Source: Desulfobacteraceae bacterium (lineage in GTDB: Bacteria > Desulfobacterota > Desulfobacteria > Desulfobacterales > UBA11574). Taken from it: a stretch of DNA of 5,431 nt. The notes beneath the pieces are model-generated. The model was not told where the DNA came from, did no database searches, and saw nothing but the letters and a program-made list of their open reading frames with translations. The position numbers and the translations under genes are program-made. Shown here piece after piece: positions 1 to 5,215 of this stretch (position 1 is its first letter; each line of letters starts with the position of its first letter). Where the stretch lies: positions 1 through 5,431 of the forward strand of contig DAOVAE010000093.1 of the NCBI GenBank assembly GCA_030671225.1, given 5' to 3'.

Positions 1-668
1 ATGAGTATTCTGTTAAAGTCCCGGGGTGTATTTTTGCCTATCCCTACATCCACAAGTGTTCCGACAATATTTCTCACCATAAACCTAAGGAACCCGTTTC
101 CTTCTATTTTAAAAACCAGATATCCATCATCCATTTTTACAAGATCCGCATGAGTAACAGAGCGGATAGTGTTGGCTCTGGGACTCCCTGTCCCTTCAAA
201 AGCCTTGAAGTCGTGGGTCCCGATTATATAACGAAGTGACCCGACCATGGCATCCGGGTCGAGTCTCTTTCGAATGTGCCAGGCATACTGCCGAAAGATT
301 GCGGCAGGGAGGTTGCGATTTAATATTCTGTAATGATAAGTTTTGCTTTTAACATCATGGCGGGCATGAAACTTTTCCGGAACCTGTTTGCATGCCGTGA
401 TGATAATATCTTCCGGCAGAAGACTGTTGAGCCCTTTTTGAAAGTTTCCGGGACTTAGCGCTGTGTCACAGTGAAAGTTTGAAACCTGGCAAAAGGCATG
501 TACGCCGGTATCCGTCCTGCCGGAACCTATCAGGGCAACTTTTTCCCCTGTCATTGTCATTAGCGCTTTCTCAATTTCGCCCTGAATTGTTCGATCACTG
601 GTCTGACGCTGCCAGCCGTGATAGGAACTGCCGTCGTATTCAATAGTCATTTTGAAGTTCTTTAGCAT
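1..668 (-). CDS. truA: tRNA pseudouridine synthase A, C-terminus outside window
   Basis: TruA converts uridines at positions 38-40 of the tRNA anticodon stem-loop to pseudouridine in the cytoplasm. I translated the reverse strand from ATG at 668 and obtained 222 uninterrupted residues running off the left edge. Family hallmarks are in order: TIEYDG...GWQRQ near residues 8-22, GRTDTGVHA at 50-58 with the catalytic Asp53, FHARHDVKSKTYHY at 100-113, and GNGFLRFMVRNIVGTL at 190-205. The family is usually about 245-270 residues, so roughly 25-50 C-terminal residues lie beyond position 1. The start at 668 has no strong Shine-Dalgarno sequence. A second ATG at 650 (residue 7) is possible, and an ATG at 676 is out of frame and stops at once. 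The gene is divergent from argJ. I see no frameshift or missing key residue in the visible part, and the family assignment is secure. Confidence 0.95.
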   Translation of the reverse strand, partial: MLKNFKMTIEYDGSSYHGWQRQTSDRTIQGEIEKALMTMTGEKVALIGSGRTDTGVHAFCQVSNFHCDTALSPGNFQKGLNSLLPEDIIITACKQVPEKFHARHDVKSKTYHYRILNRNLPAAIFRQYAWHIRKRLDPDAMVGSLRYIIGTHDFKAFEGTGSPRANTIRSVTHADLVKMDDGYLVFKIEGNGFLRFMVRNIVGTLVDVGIGKNTPRDFNRIL

Positions 669-708
669 TTTTTCATATTCTGCTATTTTAAAACTTTTAT
701 CATGCAGA

Positions 709-734
709 TTGACAATATTGGACTATTCTGTCAA
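709..734. promoter_or_regulatory. Mirrored TTGACA boxes between truA and argJ
   Basis: TTGACA at 709-714 on the plus strand faces its exact reverse complement TGTCAA at 729-734, with 14 bases between them. Each box matches the sigma-70 -35 consensus perfectly, one pointing toward argJ and one toward truA. Neither has a convincing -10 hexamer at 16-18 bases. An alternative reading is an operator-like inverted repeat for a dimeric regulator. On the argJ side, TATGAT at 783-788 would make a plausible -10 with a start near 795, but it lacks a good -35 at normal spacing. Promoter function is inference. Confidence 0.35.
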
Positions 735-764
735 ATGAAATCAATAAAAAGACTATCTGACAAA
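721..764. repeat. Imperfect direct repeat, 30-base period
   Basis: GACTATTCTGTCAAA (721-735) recurs as GACTATCTGACAAA (751-764), differing by one missing T and one substitution. The copies start exactly 30 bases apart, just under three helical turns. They sit between the divergent starts of truA and argJ and overlap the second of the mirrored TTGACA boxes. This could be a pair of protein-binding sites or a chance duplication. It does not resemble an ArgR box (the AT-rich TGAAT...ATTCA pattern). Confidence 0.45.
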
Positions 765-818
765 GGCATTTGTTTGCGGCCGTATGATAAAGTGGTTTTT
801 ATGGAACATCAAATATAC

Positions 819-822
819 AGGA
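819..822 (+). promoter_or_regulatory. Ribosome binding site that fixes the argJ start
   Basis: AGGA (in CAGGAAA) lies nine bases before ATG 832. The open frame reaches back to an ATG at 784, but that start would add 16 residues (MIKWFLWNIKYTGNVN) unlike the ArgJ N-terminus, lacks a comparable site, and overlaps a possible -10 element. I therefore prefer 832. Confidence 0.75.
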
Positions 823-831
823 AATGTCAAT

Positions 832-2016
832 ATGGAAAATGTAGCAGTAAAAGGTTTTAAGGCTGCTGGAGTTGCCTCAGGGCTTAAGAAGCGTGGTAAA
901 AAGGATCTCGGACTTATATTTTCACAGGTCCCGGCAAGTGTGGCCGGGGTTTTTACCAGCAACCTGGTCCGGGCGGCACCTGTGTTGCTTGACATGGAGC
1001 GGATAAAATCGGGCTCCTGCCAGGCTATAATCGTAAACAGCGGCAATGCCAACTGCTGTACCGGCGGACAGGGGATGCGTGATGCCGGAACCATGGCGAG
1101 GTTAGCAGCATCCGAACTCGGAATTTCCGAAGAATTGGTACTTGTAGCCTCAACAGGTGTTATAGGTGAGCCGTTACCCATGGAAAAGATCGAAGCAGCG
1201 GTTCCCGATCTTGTTAGATCACTTCAACCTGAAGGAATCTCTGATCTTGCTATGTCGATAATGACAACAGACACGGTACCTAAAATGGTCTCCGGACAGG
1301 GACTTCTGGAAGATAAGACTTTTACCGTCATCGGTGTTGCTAAAGGAGCAGGAATGATCCGTCCGGATATGGCCACTATGCTTTGCTTTGTCTGTACCGA
1401 TGTTGAAGCAGCACCGGAAATTTTAAAGGAGGCTCTGGTTAAGGCTGCAGACCGGTCTTTCAACCGGATAACCATTGATGGGGATACAAGCACCAACGAT
1501 ACGGTCCTGGTTATGGCGAACGGGATGTCCGGCGCGGTTATTCAAAGCTTAGCCCATAAAAATATTTTTCAAAAAGTTTTAGATGAGATCTTTCTGGCAC
1601 TGGCCAAACAGCTGGTAAGAGGCGGGGAAGGGGTTACAAAGCTGGTTGAAATTGTGGTTCGTGGGGCATTATCGGACTCTGACGCCCGGAAAGTTGCAGA
1701 CACTGTTGCACATTCTCCTCTGGTGAAGACCGCATTTTTTGGAGAGGATGCCAACTGGGGGAGGATTATGGGCGCTGTGGGCAGAGCCGGCGCTGAGGTA
1801 GATCCGGATAACATAGATGTTTATTTTGATGATGTTCAAATGGTGAAGACCGGCATGGGTTGCGGCAAAGCCGTTGAAGCTGAAGCCACAAAGGTTCTTA
1901 TGAAACCCGAATTTGTTGTAACCATTGATTTAAATATGGGCCGTGGTTCTGATTCCATGTTTACCTGCGATTTTTCCGTTGACTATGTCAGGATTAACGC
2001 GGATTACAGATCGTAA
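832..2016 (+). CDS. argJ: Arginine biosynthesis protein ArgJ (glutamate N-acetyltransferase)
   Basis: ArgJ transfers the acetyl group from N-acetylornithine to glutamate, closing the acetyl cycle of arginine synthesis; some members also use acetyl-CoA (N-acetylglutamate synthase activity). Which type this is cannot be read from the sequence. The 394 residues from ATG 832 match the normal family length of about 390-410. Motifs in order: NSGNAN 69-74, STGVIG 107-112 (oxyanion-hole region), TTDT 145-148, KGAGMIRPDMATM 171-183, DGDTSTNDT 216-224, GGEG 264-267, GEDANWGRI 304-312, and the characteristic ending YVRINADYRS. The precursor is self-cleaved between Ala181 and Thr182, which makes Thr182 (codon 1375-1377) the new N-terminus and nucleophile of the beta chain; that site is intact. 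The next gene follows 60 bases downstream with no visible terminator, so the two may share a transcript. No other arginine gene is in the window. Confidence 0.97.
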   Translation: MENVAVKGFKAAGVASGLKKRGKKDLGLIFSQVPASVAGVFTSNLVRAAPVLLDMERIKSGSCQAIIVNSGNANCCTGGQGMRDAGTMARLAASELGISEELVLVASTGVIGEPLPMEKIEAAVPDLVRSLQPEGISDLAMSIMTTDTVPKMVSGQGLLEDKTFTVIGVAKGAGMIRPDMATMLCFVCTDVEAAPEILKEALVKAADRSFNRITIDGDTSTNDTVLVMANGMSGAVIQSLAHKNIFQKVLDEIFLALAKQLVRGGEGVTKLVEIVVRGALSDSDARKVADTVAHSPLVKTAFFGEDANWGRIMGAVGRAGAEVDPDNIDVYFDDVQMVKTGMGCGKAVEAEATKVLMKPEFVVTIDLNMGRGSDSMFTCDFSVDYVRINADYRS

Positions 2017-2076
2017 ATTTCCATCCATAAACGGTTCTTTTTCCGATTTTCGTGATTTCGCAAATAAAATAAGATC

Positions 2077-2784
2077 ATGTCTTTGATGCGTTTGCAAAAA
2101 TATCTTTCCGAAGCCGGCATCTGTTCCAGAAGAAAGGGGGAAGAATATATTAAAGCAGGACTTGTCAGGGTAAACAGCAGAATTGTTACCGAGCTGGGAA
2201 CAAAGGTAGACCCGGAGAAAGATCGCGTGGAATTTGATGGAAAGATAATAGCGCTAACAGGTGAGCCCATATATATAGCGCTGAACAAGCCAAAAGGTTA
2301 CGTCACAAGCTGCAGTCATCCTGGTGAAAAGATAGTACTTGATCTTATAGATATTCCACAGCGGATATATCCCATAGGAAGGCTTGATAAGGACTCAACC
2401 GGACTTCTGATTCTGACCAACGACGGCACACTCCACCACATGCTTTCACACCCTTCCTTTGATCATGAAAAGGAATATGATGTTACGGTCTCAAGACCTA
2501 TAACCGACGGGTCCCTTAGTAACATTGCCAAAGGATTACCAATGATGGGTACTAAAACCAGACCAGCAGAGATCCAAAGAATTTCTTCCAGACGGTTTCG
2601 TATCGTGCTCAAAGAGGGCAGAAATAGGCAGATACGACGCATGGTCCGAAAAGTTGGGAACCATGTGATCCGGTTAAAGCGGATAAGAGTTTCAAAAATA
2701 AAACTGGGAAGGCTGGCCGAAGGAAACTGGCGCAATTTGACGAAAAAAGAAAAAACGGAGCTTTTAACCCGATTAAATTCCTGA
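2077..2784 (+). CDS. rRNA pseudouridine synthase, RsuA/RluB/RluF family
   Basis: This enzyme isomerises a specific uridine in ribosomal RNA to pseudouridine. The 235 residues show an N-terminal S4 RNA-binding domain (about 4-50, starting MRLQKYLSEAGICSRRKGEE). The catalytic domain follows: LNKPKGY 69-75, GRLDKDSTGLLILTNDG 101-117 with the catalytic Asp104, HEKEY 130-134, and EGRNRQIRRM 180-189. The GRLDKDS and DHEKEY wording, and GTKTRP at 158-163, recall RluF (23S rRNA U2604 in E. coli) more than RsuA or RluB. Without an alignment I do not assign the exact target or a symbol. The start at 2077 has only weak upstream AAGA pairing, and ATG 2086 (residue 4) is an alternative. It follows argJ by 60 bases and is probably read through from it. 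Length and motifs indicate an intact enzyme. Confidence 0.93.
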   Translation: MSLMRLQKYLSEAGICSRRKGEEYIKAGLVRVNSRIVTELGTKVDPEKDRVEFDGKIIALTGEPIYIALNKPKGYVTSCSHPGEKIVLDLIDIPQRIYPIGRLDKDSTGLLILTNDGTLHHMLSHPSFDHEKEYDVTVSRPITDGSLSNIAKGLPMMGTKTRPAEIQRISSRRFRIVLKEGRNRQIRRMVRKVGNHVIRLKRIRVSKIKLGRLAEGNWRNLTKKEKTELLTRLNS

Positions 2785-2793
2785 AAACAATTA

Positions 2794-2822
2794 TTGACAT
2801 CGATGTTAAAATAGATTAAAGA
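2794..2822 (+). promoter_or_regulatory. Candidate promoter for the 2888-3708 gene pair
   Basis: A perfect -35 box TTGACA (2794-2799) is followed after 17 bases by TAAAGA (2817-2822), which matches only three of six -10 positions. TTAAAG at 2816-2821 is equivalent. It lies just after the pseudouridine synthase stop (2782-2784) and 66 bases before the next start, in AT-rich DNA. This fits an independent promoter for the downstream pair. No terminator is evident before it, so read-through from argJ is also possible. Confidence 0.45.
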
Positions 2823-2887
2823 AGACAATACATTGGATGAAGTCTCGGTAATATTTTTCAATAAGACACTCCAAGAGAGGATACATT

Positions 2888-3328
2888 ATGATTAAATTGG
2901 GGGCGGATTCTGTGGAGATGAGAGAAATGTCTGACGATGATATTTTCTCATCACGATTAAAACTTCTTATTATCATGATCAAAGCTTATTTAAAAGACTG
3001 CCCTCTCGGAAATTATCGAAAACAAGCCATCATAGAAAATGCTAATCAAGTTTTCTACCATTCCCTTCAACTGGTCAGTGAATCTTCTTCCTTAAAGGAC
3101 CACGGAATAGACGTCCAAACAGATATTGTTTCCGGGGAAAAGATCTCGGCGGAGCATATGTTTCATCAAAGAGTGAAGCTTCTTGCCGTTATGGCTAAAG
3201 CTATAGCCGAGGATCGTTCCATGGGTAGTTTCAGGGAAAAGGCGATTACAGACAATTTGAACAAGATCTGTGAAACACTTATCTTCAACTTCCAAGTTCG
3301 AGATGTGGACTTTCTAAAAGTAGCGTGA
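2888..3328 (+). CDS. Hypothetical protein with two copies of a 43-residue module
   Basis: I do not recognise this 146-residue protein. There is no signal peptide or membrane segment; it looks cytoplasmic, with a helix-like pattern of charged and hydrophobic residues. Its clearest property is an internal duplication. Residues 18-60 align without gaps to 90-132 at a constant offset of 72, sharing about 15 identities. These include the pattern F..R.KLL..M.KA...D...G..R..AI..N.N. The copies are joined by a less conserved linker (about 61-89). AGAGGA at 2876-2881 gives a good ribosome site six bases before ATG 2888. Its stop overlaps the start of the receiver-domain gene by four bases (GTGA, 3325-3328), so the two are probably translationally coupled and functionally linked. 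A signalling partner, adaptor or scaffold role for the receiver is possible but is inference from context only. Confidence 0.85.
   Translation: MIKLGADSVEMREMSDDDIFSSRLKLLIIMIKAYLKDCPLGNYRKQAIIENANQVFYHSLQLVSESSSLKDHGIDVQTDIVSGEKISAEHMFHQRVKLLAVMAKAIAEDRSMGSFREKAITDNLNKICETLIFNFQVRDVDFLKVA
2939..3283 (+). repeat. Internal protein-level tandem duplication
   Basis: The two module copies of the 146-residue protein are encoded at 2939-3067 and 3155-3283, exactly 216 bases apart. About 15 of roughly 43 residues are identical with no gaps, and many other positions are conservative (L/V, Y/F, I/M). DNA identity is visibly lower, so the duplication is old. Conserved positions include Arg23/95, Lys25/97, Leu26/98, Leu27/99, Met30/102, Lys32/104, Ala33/105, Asp37/109, Gly41/113, Arg44/116, Asn51/123 and Asn53/125. 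Confidence 0.8.
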
Positions 3329-3708
3329 GCCAGGTCAGTATACCAAACATAAAGATAGCTGTTATTGACGATGATCTGCTGGTTCGAGATTTTATGGTCA
3401 CAGTTTTAATGTATTGTGTGAATAGAGATGTTCTGTCTTTTGATAATGGTCTGGCCGCCTGGAGATATATAGAGGACCATGAGAGTCCGGACATCATTAT
3501 TTCAGAAATTGACGTGCCGGGGTTGAATGGATTTGAACTTATGGCTAAATTCAAAGAGAAAAGTCCGGACAAAAAATGTCTTCTGATGTCCGCCAATCCC
3601 TCTAATGAGCAACCCGCCAGGAATTCCGGTGCAGATGCCTTTCTCGCCAAGCCTGTTACAGTAAATGATCTCTTTAGTGTGGTGGAAACTTTTGTTGTGA
3701 AAGGGTAG
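3325..3708 (+). CDS. Single-domain response-regulator receiver with Glu at the phospho-Asp site
   Basis: This 127-residue protein is a CheY-like receiver with no output domain. Visible elements: beta-1 with the acidic pocket (IAVIDDD, Asp15/Asp16), the beta-3 region DIIISEIDVPGLNGFEL at 56-72, Ser89 in LLMSA at the conserved Thr/Ser position, and Lys109 in FLAKP at the conserved lysine. In typical receivers the beta-3 motif reads (I/V)SD..MPG.(N/D)G. Here the phosphorylatable Asp is replaced by Glu61 (codon GAA, 3505-3507), while the rest of the pocket is kept. Asp63 is close by but two residues off. Such a protein may be constitutively active, locked inactive, or controlled without phosphorylation; the family shows different outcomes for D-to-E changes. 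The GTG start overlaps the stop of the duplicated-module gene (GTGA) and has little Shine-Dalgarno sequence of its own, pointing to translational coupling. The receiver fold is certain; partner and output are unknown. Confidence 0.92.
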   Translation: MSQVSIPNIKIAVIDDDLLVRDFMVTVLMYCVNRDVLSFDNGLAAWRYIEDHESPDIIISEIDVPGLNGFELMAKFKEKSPDKKCLLMSANPSNEQPARNSGADAFLAKPVTVNDLFSVVETFVVKG

Positions 3709-3775
3709 TAGAAAAAAGACCTTTGGAAAACACCCTTTTAAAACTCTCGTCTTTTAAGAATTGGTGAAAAGACGA
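3700..3775. terminator. Nested inverted repeats between convergent genes
   Basis: TCGTCTTTT (3747-3755) and AAAAGACGA (3767-3775) form a perfect 9-base stem with an 11-base loop. AAAGGGT (3700-3706), reaching into the receiver stop codon, can pair with ACCCTTT (3732-3738). AAAAGAC (3714-3720) could compete for the GTCTTTT arm (3749-3755). The region separates the plus-strand receiver gene from the minus-strand MORN gene, where a bidirectional terminator would be expected. Neither strand has a clean uninterrupted T-tract straight after the 9-base stem; the minus strand reads GAGTTTT. Terminator function is therefore only moderately supported. Confidence 0.45.
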
Positions 3776-3786
3776 TACGATTCCGG

Positions 3787-4161
3787 TTATTTCCCGACAA
3801 ACTCGCCAAATTTAAACTTACCGACCATTTTCTTGCCGTTGGGAGAAGTCAAAGTCCCCTTTCCATGCAACTTATTATTTTTGAATTGGCCCACATACTT
3901 GACACCGTTTGGCCGAACCAGAATCCCTTGTCCGTTCAACGTGTTGTTCTTAAATTCACCCACATATTTTTCGCTGTCAGGAGAGATCAAAGTCCCTTTG
4001 CCATTCATCTTGCCATCTTTAAATTGACCAGTATATTTATCACCATTGGAATATATGAAGGTCCCTTGCCCGTTCATACAGTCTCCTTTTATGCACCCAC
4101 CAAAAGTATTCAAAGGAGAAAAACAAATTATCAATAGTAAGGCTGCCCCTAAAACTTTCAT
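3787..4161 (-). CDS. Exported MORN-repeat protein
   Basis: The 124-residue product begins with a signal peptide (Lys2, hydrophobic core about 3-16), with likely cleavage near GG at 21-22. The mature part is almost entirely MORN repeats. Three full 23-residue units start at Tyr43, Tyr66 and Tyr89 (YxGxFKxxxxxGxGxL...PNGxK). A degenerate unit precedes them (29-42) and a truncated one ends the protein (112-124). MORN repeats form beta-hairpin ladders used for protein or membrane contact. The protein probably acts in the periplasm or at the envelope, but its partner is unknown. Cys23 and Cys28 (CIKGDC) flank the first unit and could form a disulfide. The residues before Cys23 (TFGG) are a poor lipobox, so a lipoprotein is less likely. 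AGGAGG lies eight bases before the ATG. It follows the OmpA-like lipoprotein gene by 39 bases on the same strand, suggesting an operon. Confidence 0.88.
   Translation of the reverse strand: MKVLGAALLLIICFSPLNTFGGCIKGDCMNGQGTFIYSNGDKYTGQFKDGKMNGKGTLISPDSEKYVGEFKNNTLNGQGILVRPNGVKYVGQFKNNKLHGKGTLTSPNGKKMVGKFKFGEFVGK
3829..4035 (-). repeat. MORN repeat array, three 69-base units
   Basis: Codons for residues 43-111 form three tandem 23-residue MORN units (69 bases each). A partial unit lies upstream (up to about 4077) and another downstream to the stop. Units are recognised by the Y-x-G-x-F-K and G-x-G patterns at constant spacing. The DNA copies are diverged, so recent slippage is not indicated. 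Confidence 0.85.
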
Positions 4162-4169
4162 CTTTATAG

Positions 4170-4175
4170 CCTCCT
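4170..4175 (-). promoter_or_regulatory. Strong ribosome binding site of the MORN gene
   Basis: On the minus strand AGGAGG (plus-strand CCTCCT) sits eight bases before ATG 4161, preceded by an A-rich run. It is a full consensus site and confirms that start. Confidence 0.85.
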
Positions 4176-4200
4176 TTTTTTACGATATCTTCATAATTTT

Positions 4201-4836
4201 CTAAGTAGGTATAATTACAATAACAACCCTTCTATTAATGGCGTCATCTGAAGATATGGGTTGTGACTCACCAAAACCGACGATCTGTATTCTTGCCGGA
4301 TTTACCCCTTTTTGTGTCAGGGCACTCTTAATCGCCTGTGCCCGTCTTTCAGACAAAGTTTGATTGTATGCTTCAGAACCTTTTGAGTCGGTATGGCCCT
4401 CGACCCTGATTGTTGTCTGTGGATAATTATTTAATACATTAGCAACTCTGCCGATCTCCCTGTATGCACCAGGTTTCAGAGTTGAGGAGTTAAAGTCAAA
4501 CAGGAATTCGGATTGGAAGGTGGCACTTAAAACATCCTGTGTCCTTCGAATACTGGCAGCTTCACTTGCAGCCGTTGCAGCTCTCAATTCTTGTTCCTGT
4601 CTGTCCATATACGCACCGATTTGATGGCCTGAGATACCTCCCACAGCGGCACCGATCCCGGCTCCTAGAAGAGTGGCTTCTGTATTTCCACCGATAATCT
4701 GACCGAGAATTGCGCCGCCTGCAGCACCAATTAAAGCTCCGGTTTTTGTTCCTCTTTCCTGATGTGTTGGCCCTGCACAGGCAAAAAGCCATATAGCAAG
4801 TGCCAGACTGACAATGACTGTAATTATTCTTTTCAT
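4201..4836 (-). CDS. OmpA-family outer-membrane lipoprotein with glycine-zipper segment
   Basis: The 211-residue product has three parts. First, a lipoprotein signal peptide ends in the lipobox LFAC, with lipidated Cys20; Ala21 at +2 favours transfer to the outer membrane. Second, a Gly/Ala-rich stretch at about 32-75 has repeated GxxxG-like spacing (GALIGAAGGAILGQIIGG and GAGIGAAVGG), a glycine-zipper domain that may insert in or associate with membrane. Third, a C-terminal OmpA/peptidoglycan-binding domain at about 108-211 contains FDFNSSTL 113-120, EGHTDSKGS 146-154, LSERRAQAI 161-169, GFGESQP 187-193 and NRRV 201-204. Asp150 and Arg165 are the expected contacts to the diaminopimelate of peptidoglycan. 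The layout resembles YiaD-type proteins, which tether the outer membrane to the cell wall; orthology is not claimed. GGGAG lies seven bases before the ATG. It is the first gene of a likely two-gene operon with the MORN protein and has a good promoter upstream. Confidence 0.94.
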   Translation of the reverse strand: MKRIITVIVSLALAIWLFACAGPTHQERGTKTGALIGAAGGAILGQIIGGNTEATLLGAGIGAAVGGISGHQIGAYMDRQEQELRAATAASEAASIRRTQDVLSATFQSEFLFDFNSSTLKPGAYREIGRVANVLNNYPQTTIRVEGHTDSKGSEAYNQTLSERRAQAIKSALTQKGVNPARIQIVGFGESQPISSDDAINRRVVIVIIPT

Positions 4837-4843
4837 TACTTAG

Positions 4844-4848
4844 CTCCC
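4844..4848 (-). promoter_or_regulatory. Ribosome binding site of the OmpA-like lipoprotein gene
   Basis: Minus-strand GGGAG (plus-strand CTCCC) is seven bases before ATG 4836. Together with the signal peptide beginning MKRI, it fixes this start. Confidence 0.8.
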
Positions 4849-4907
4849 TTAATTTATTGTTAATTCCCTCACAGCCGGGTTATTTCTGTAACTAGACGAT
4901 ATAAAAA

Positions 4908-4936
4908 TTAATACTAAAGTGAGTTATATATGTCAA
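4908..4936 (-). promoter_or_regulatory. Sigma-70-like promoter of the lipoprotein-MORN operon
   Basis: Read on the minus strand, a perfect TTGACA (-35, plus coordinates 4931-4936) is followed after exactly 17 bases by TATTAA (-10, 4908-4913, four of six matches). Transcription would start near 4901, giving a leader of about 65 bases before ATG 4836. The surrounding DNA is AT-rich and no competing gene is present. Confidence 0.65.
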
Positions 4937-4990
4937 GCAGGATACTGTCTTAAAAAACGTCATCAGCAAATAAGAATATAAATGTCCTAA

Positions 4991-5032
4991 CCCGGGCAGG
5001 TCCGCAATCCTGCCGGGCGGAGTAAGGCGGAC
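4991..5032. repeat. G+C-rich inverted repeat in an AT-rich intergenic region
   Basis: CCCGGGCAGG (4991-5000) pairs with CCTGCCGGG (5009-5017) as a 9-base-pair stem with one bulged G and an 8-base loop. The loop edge GTCCGC (5000-5005) can alternatively pair with GCGGAC (5027-5032), so two exclusive structures are possible. The block 4991-5040 is far richer in G+C than its flanks. No T-tract follows on either strand. It could be a REP-type dispersed palindrome or a structured RNA remnant; neither can be decided from one copy. Confidence 0.5.
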
Positions 5033-5116
5033 GGGCCGGAAAAATGCCTGAAATTATTAAATGAAAATCATTTTATTTTTATATTGGCCCCCAATAGCCT
5101 GGTTGAGTAAACTTTT

Positions 5117-5144
5117 TTGTCACCAGGGCGTCTATATATATAAG
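5117..5144 (+). promoter_or_regulatory. Sigma-70-like promoter for the gene at 5298
   Basis: TTGTCA (5117-5122, five of six -35 matches) is followed after 16 bases by TATAAG (5139-5144, five of six -10 matches), within an alternating TA run. Transcription would start near 5151. The next plus-strand start is 5298, so the leader would be about 147 bases and would contain the hairpin and inverted repeat listed below. Confidence 0.55.
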
Positions 5145-5182
5145 ACTTGCGAAACTTAAAAAGGATTACTTCAAAAAAAATC

Positions 5183-5208
5183 GATCCGCCACCGAACTTT
5201 GGCGGATT
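5183..5208. other. Hairpin in the leader of the 5298 gene
   Basis: ATCCGCC (5184-5190) and GGCGGAT (5201-5207) pair perfectly. G5183 with T5208 and A5191 with T5200 extend the stem to about nine pairs. On the plus strand it is followed by TAAAATTT, a weak terminator-like tail. On the minus strand it is followed two to three bases later by eight consecutive T residues (5173-5180 as A on plus), a much better intrinsic-terminator shape. No minus-strand gene is seen to the right, so its role is open: an attenuator or processing structure for the plus-strand leader, or a terminator of antisense transcription. Confidence 0.5.
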
Positions 5209-5215
5209 AAAATTT

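Noticed and set aside
784..831. Upstream in-frame ATG that would lengthen ArgJ by 16 residues
   Set aside because: The extra residues do not resemble ArgJ, the upstream ATG has no ribosome site, and AGGA sits correctly before ATG 832.
753..1181. 142-codon open frame on the minus strand opposite argJ
   Set aside because: It lies over the conserved ArgJ N-terminus, and its translation is low-complexity Ser/Pro/Thr-rich with no family features; it is a shadow of argJ.
2463..2861. Minus-strand open frame across the end of the pseudouridine synthase gene
   Set aside because: It overlaps the conserved catalytic-domain codons (EGRNRQIRRM region) and shows no domain of its own.
3761..4137. Two plus-strand open frames with apparent repeats opposite the MORN gene
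   Set aside because: Their periodicity is the antisense image of the 69-base MORN units. The minus frame has a signal peptide and a consensus ribosome site; these do not.
4003..4161. Lipoprotein assignment for the MORN protein based on Cys23
   Set aside because: The preceding residues TFGG lack the Leu expected at -3 of a lipobox, and Cys23/Cys28 look more like a disulfide pair around the first repeat.
4562..4792. Arg/Ser-rich 76-codon minus-strand frame inside the lipoprotein gene
   Set aside because: It is a frame-shifted reading of the glycine-zipper codons (GGN and GCN read as CGN and AGN); the real frame has an intact lipobox and OmpA domain.
5131..5143. Alternating TA run considered as a microsatellite
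   Set aside because: It is too short to be a meaningful simple repeat and is better explained as part of the -10 region of the 5117-5144 promoter.
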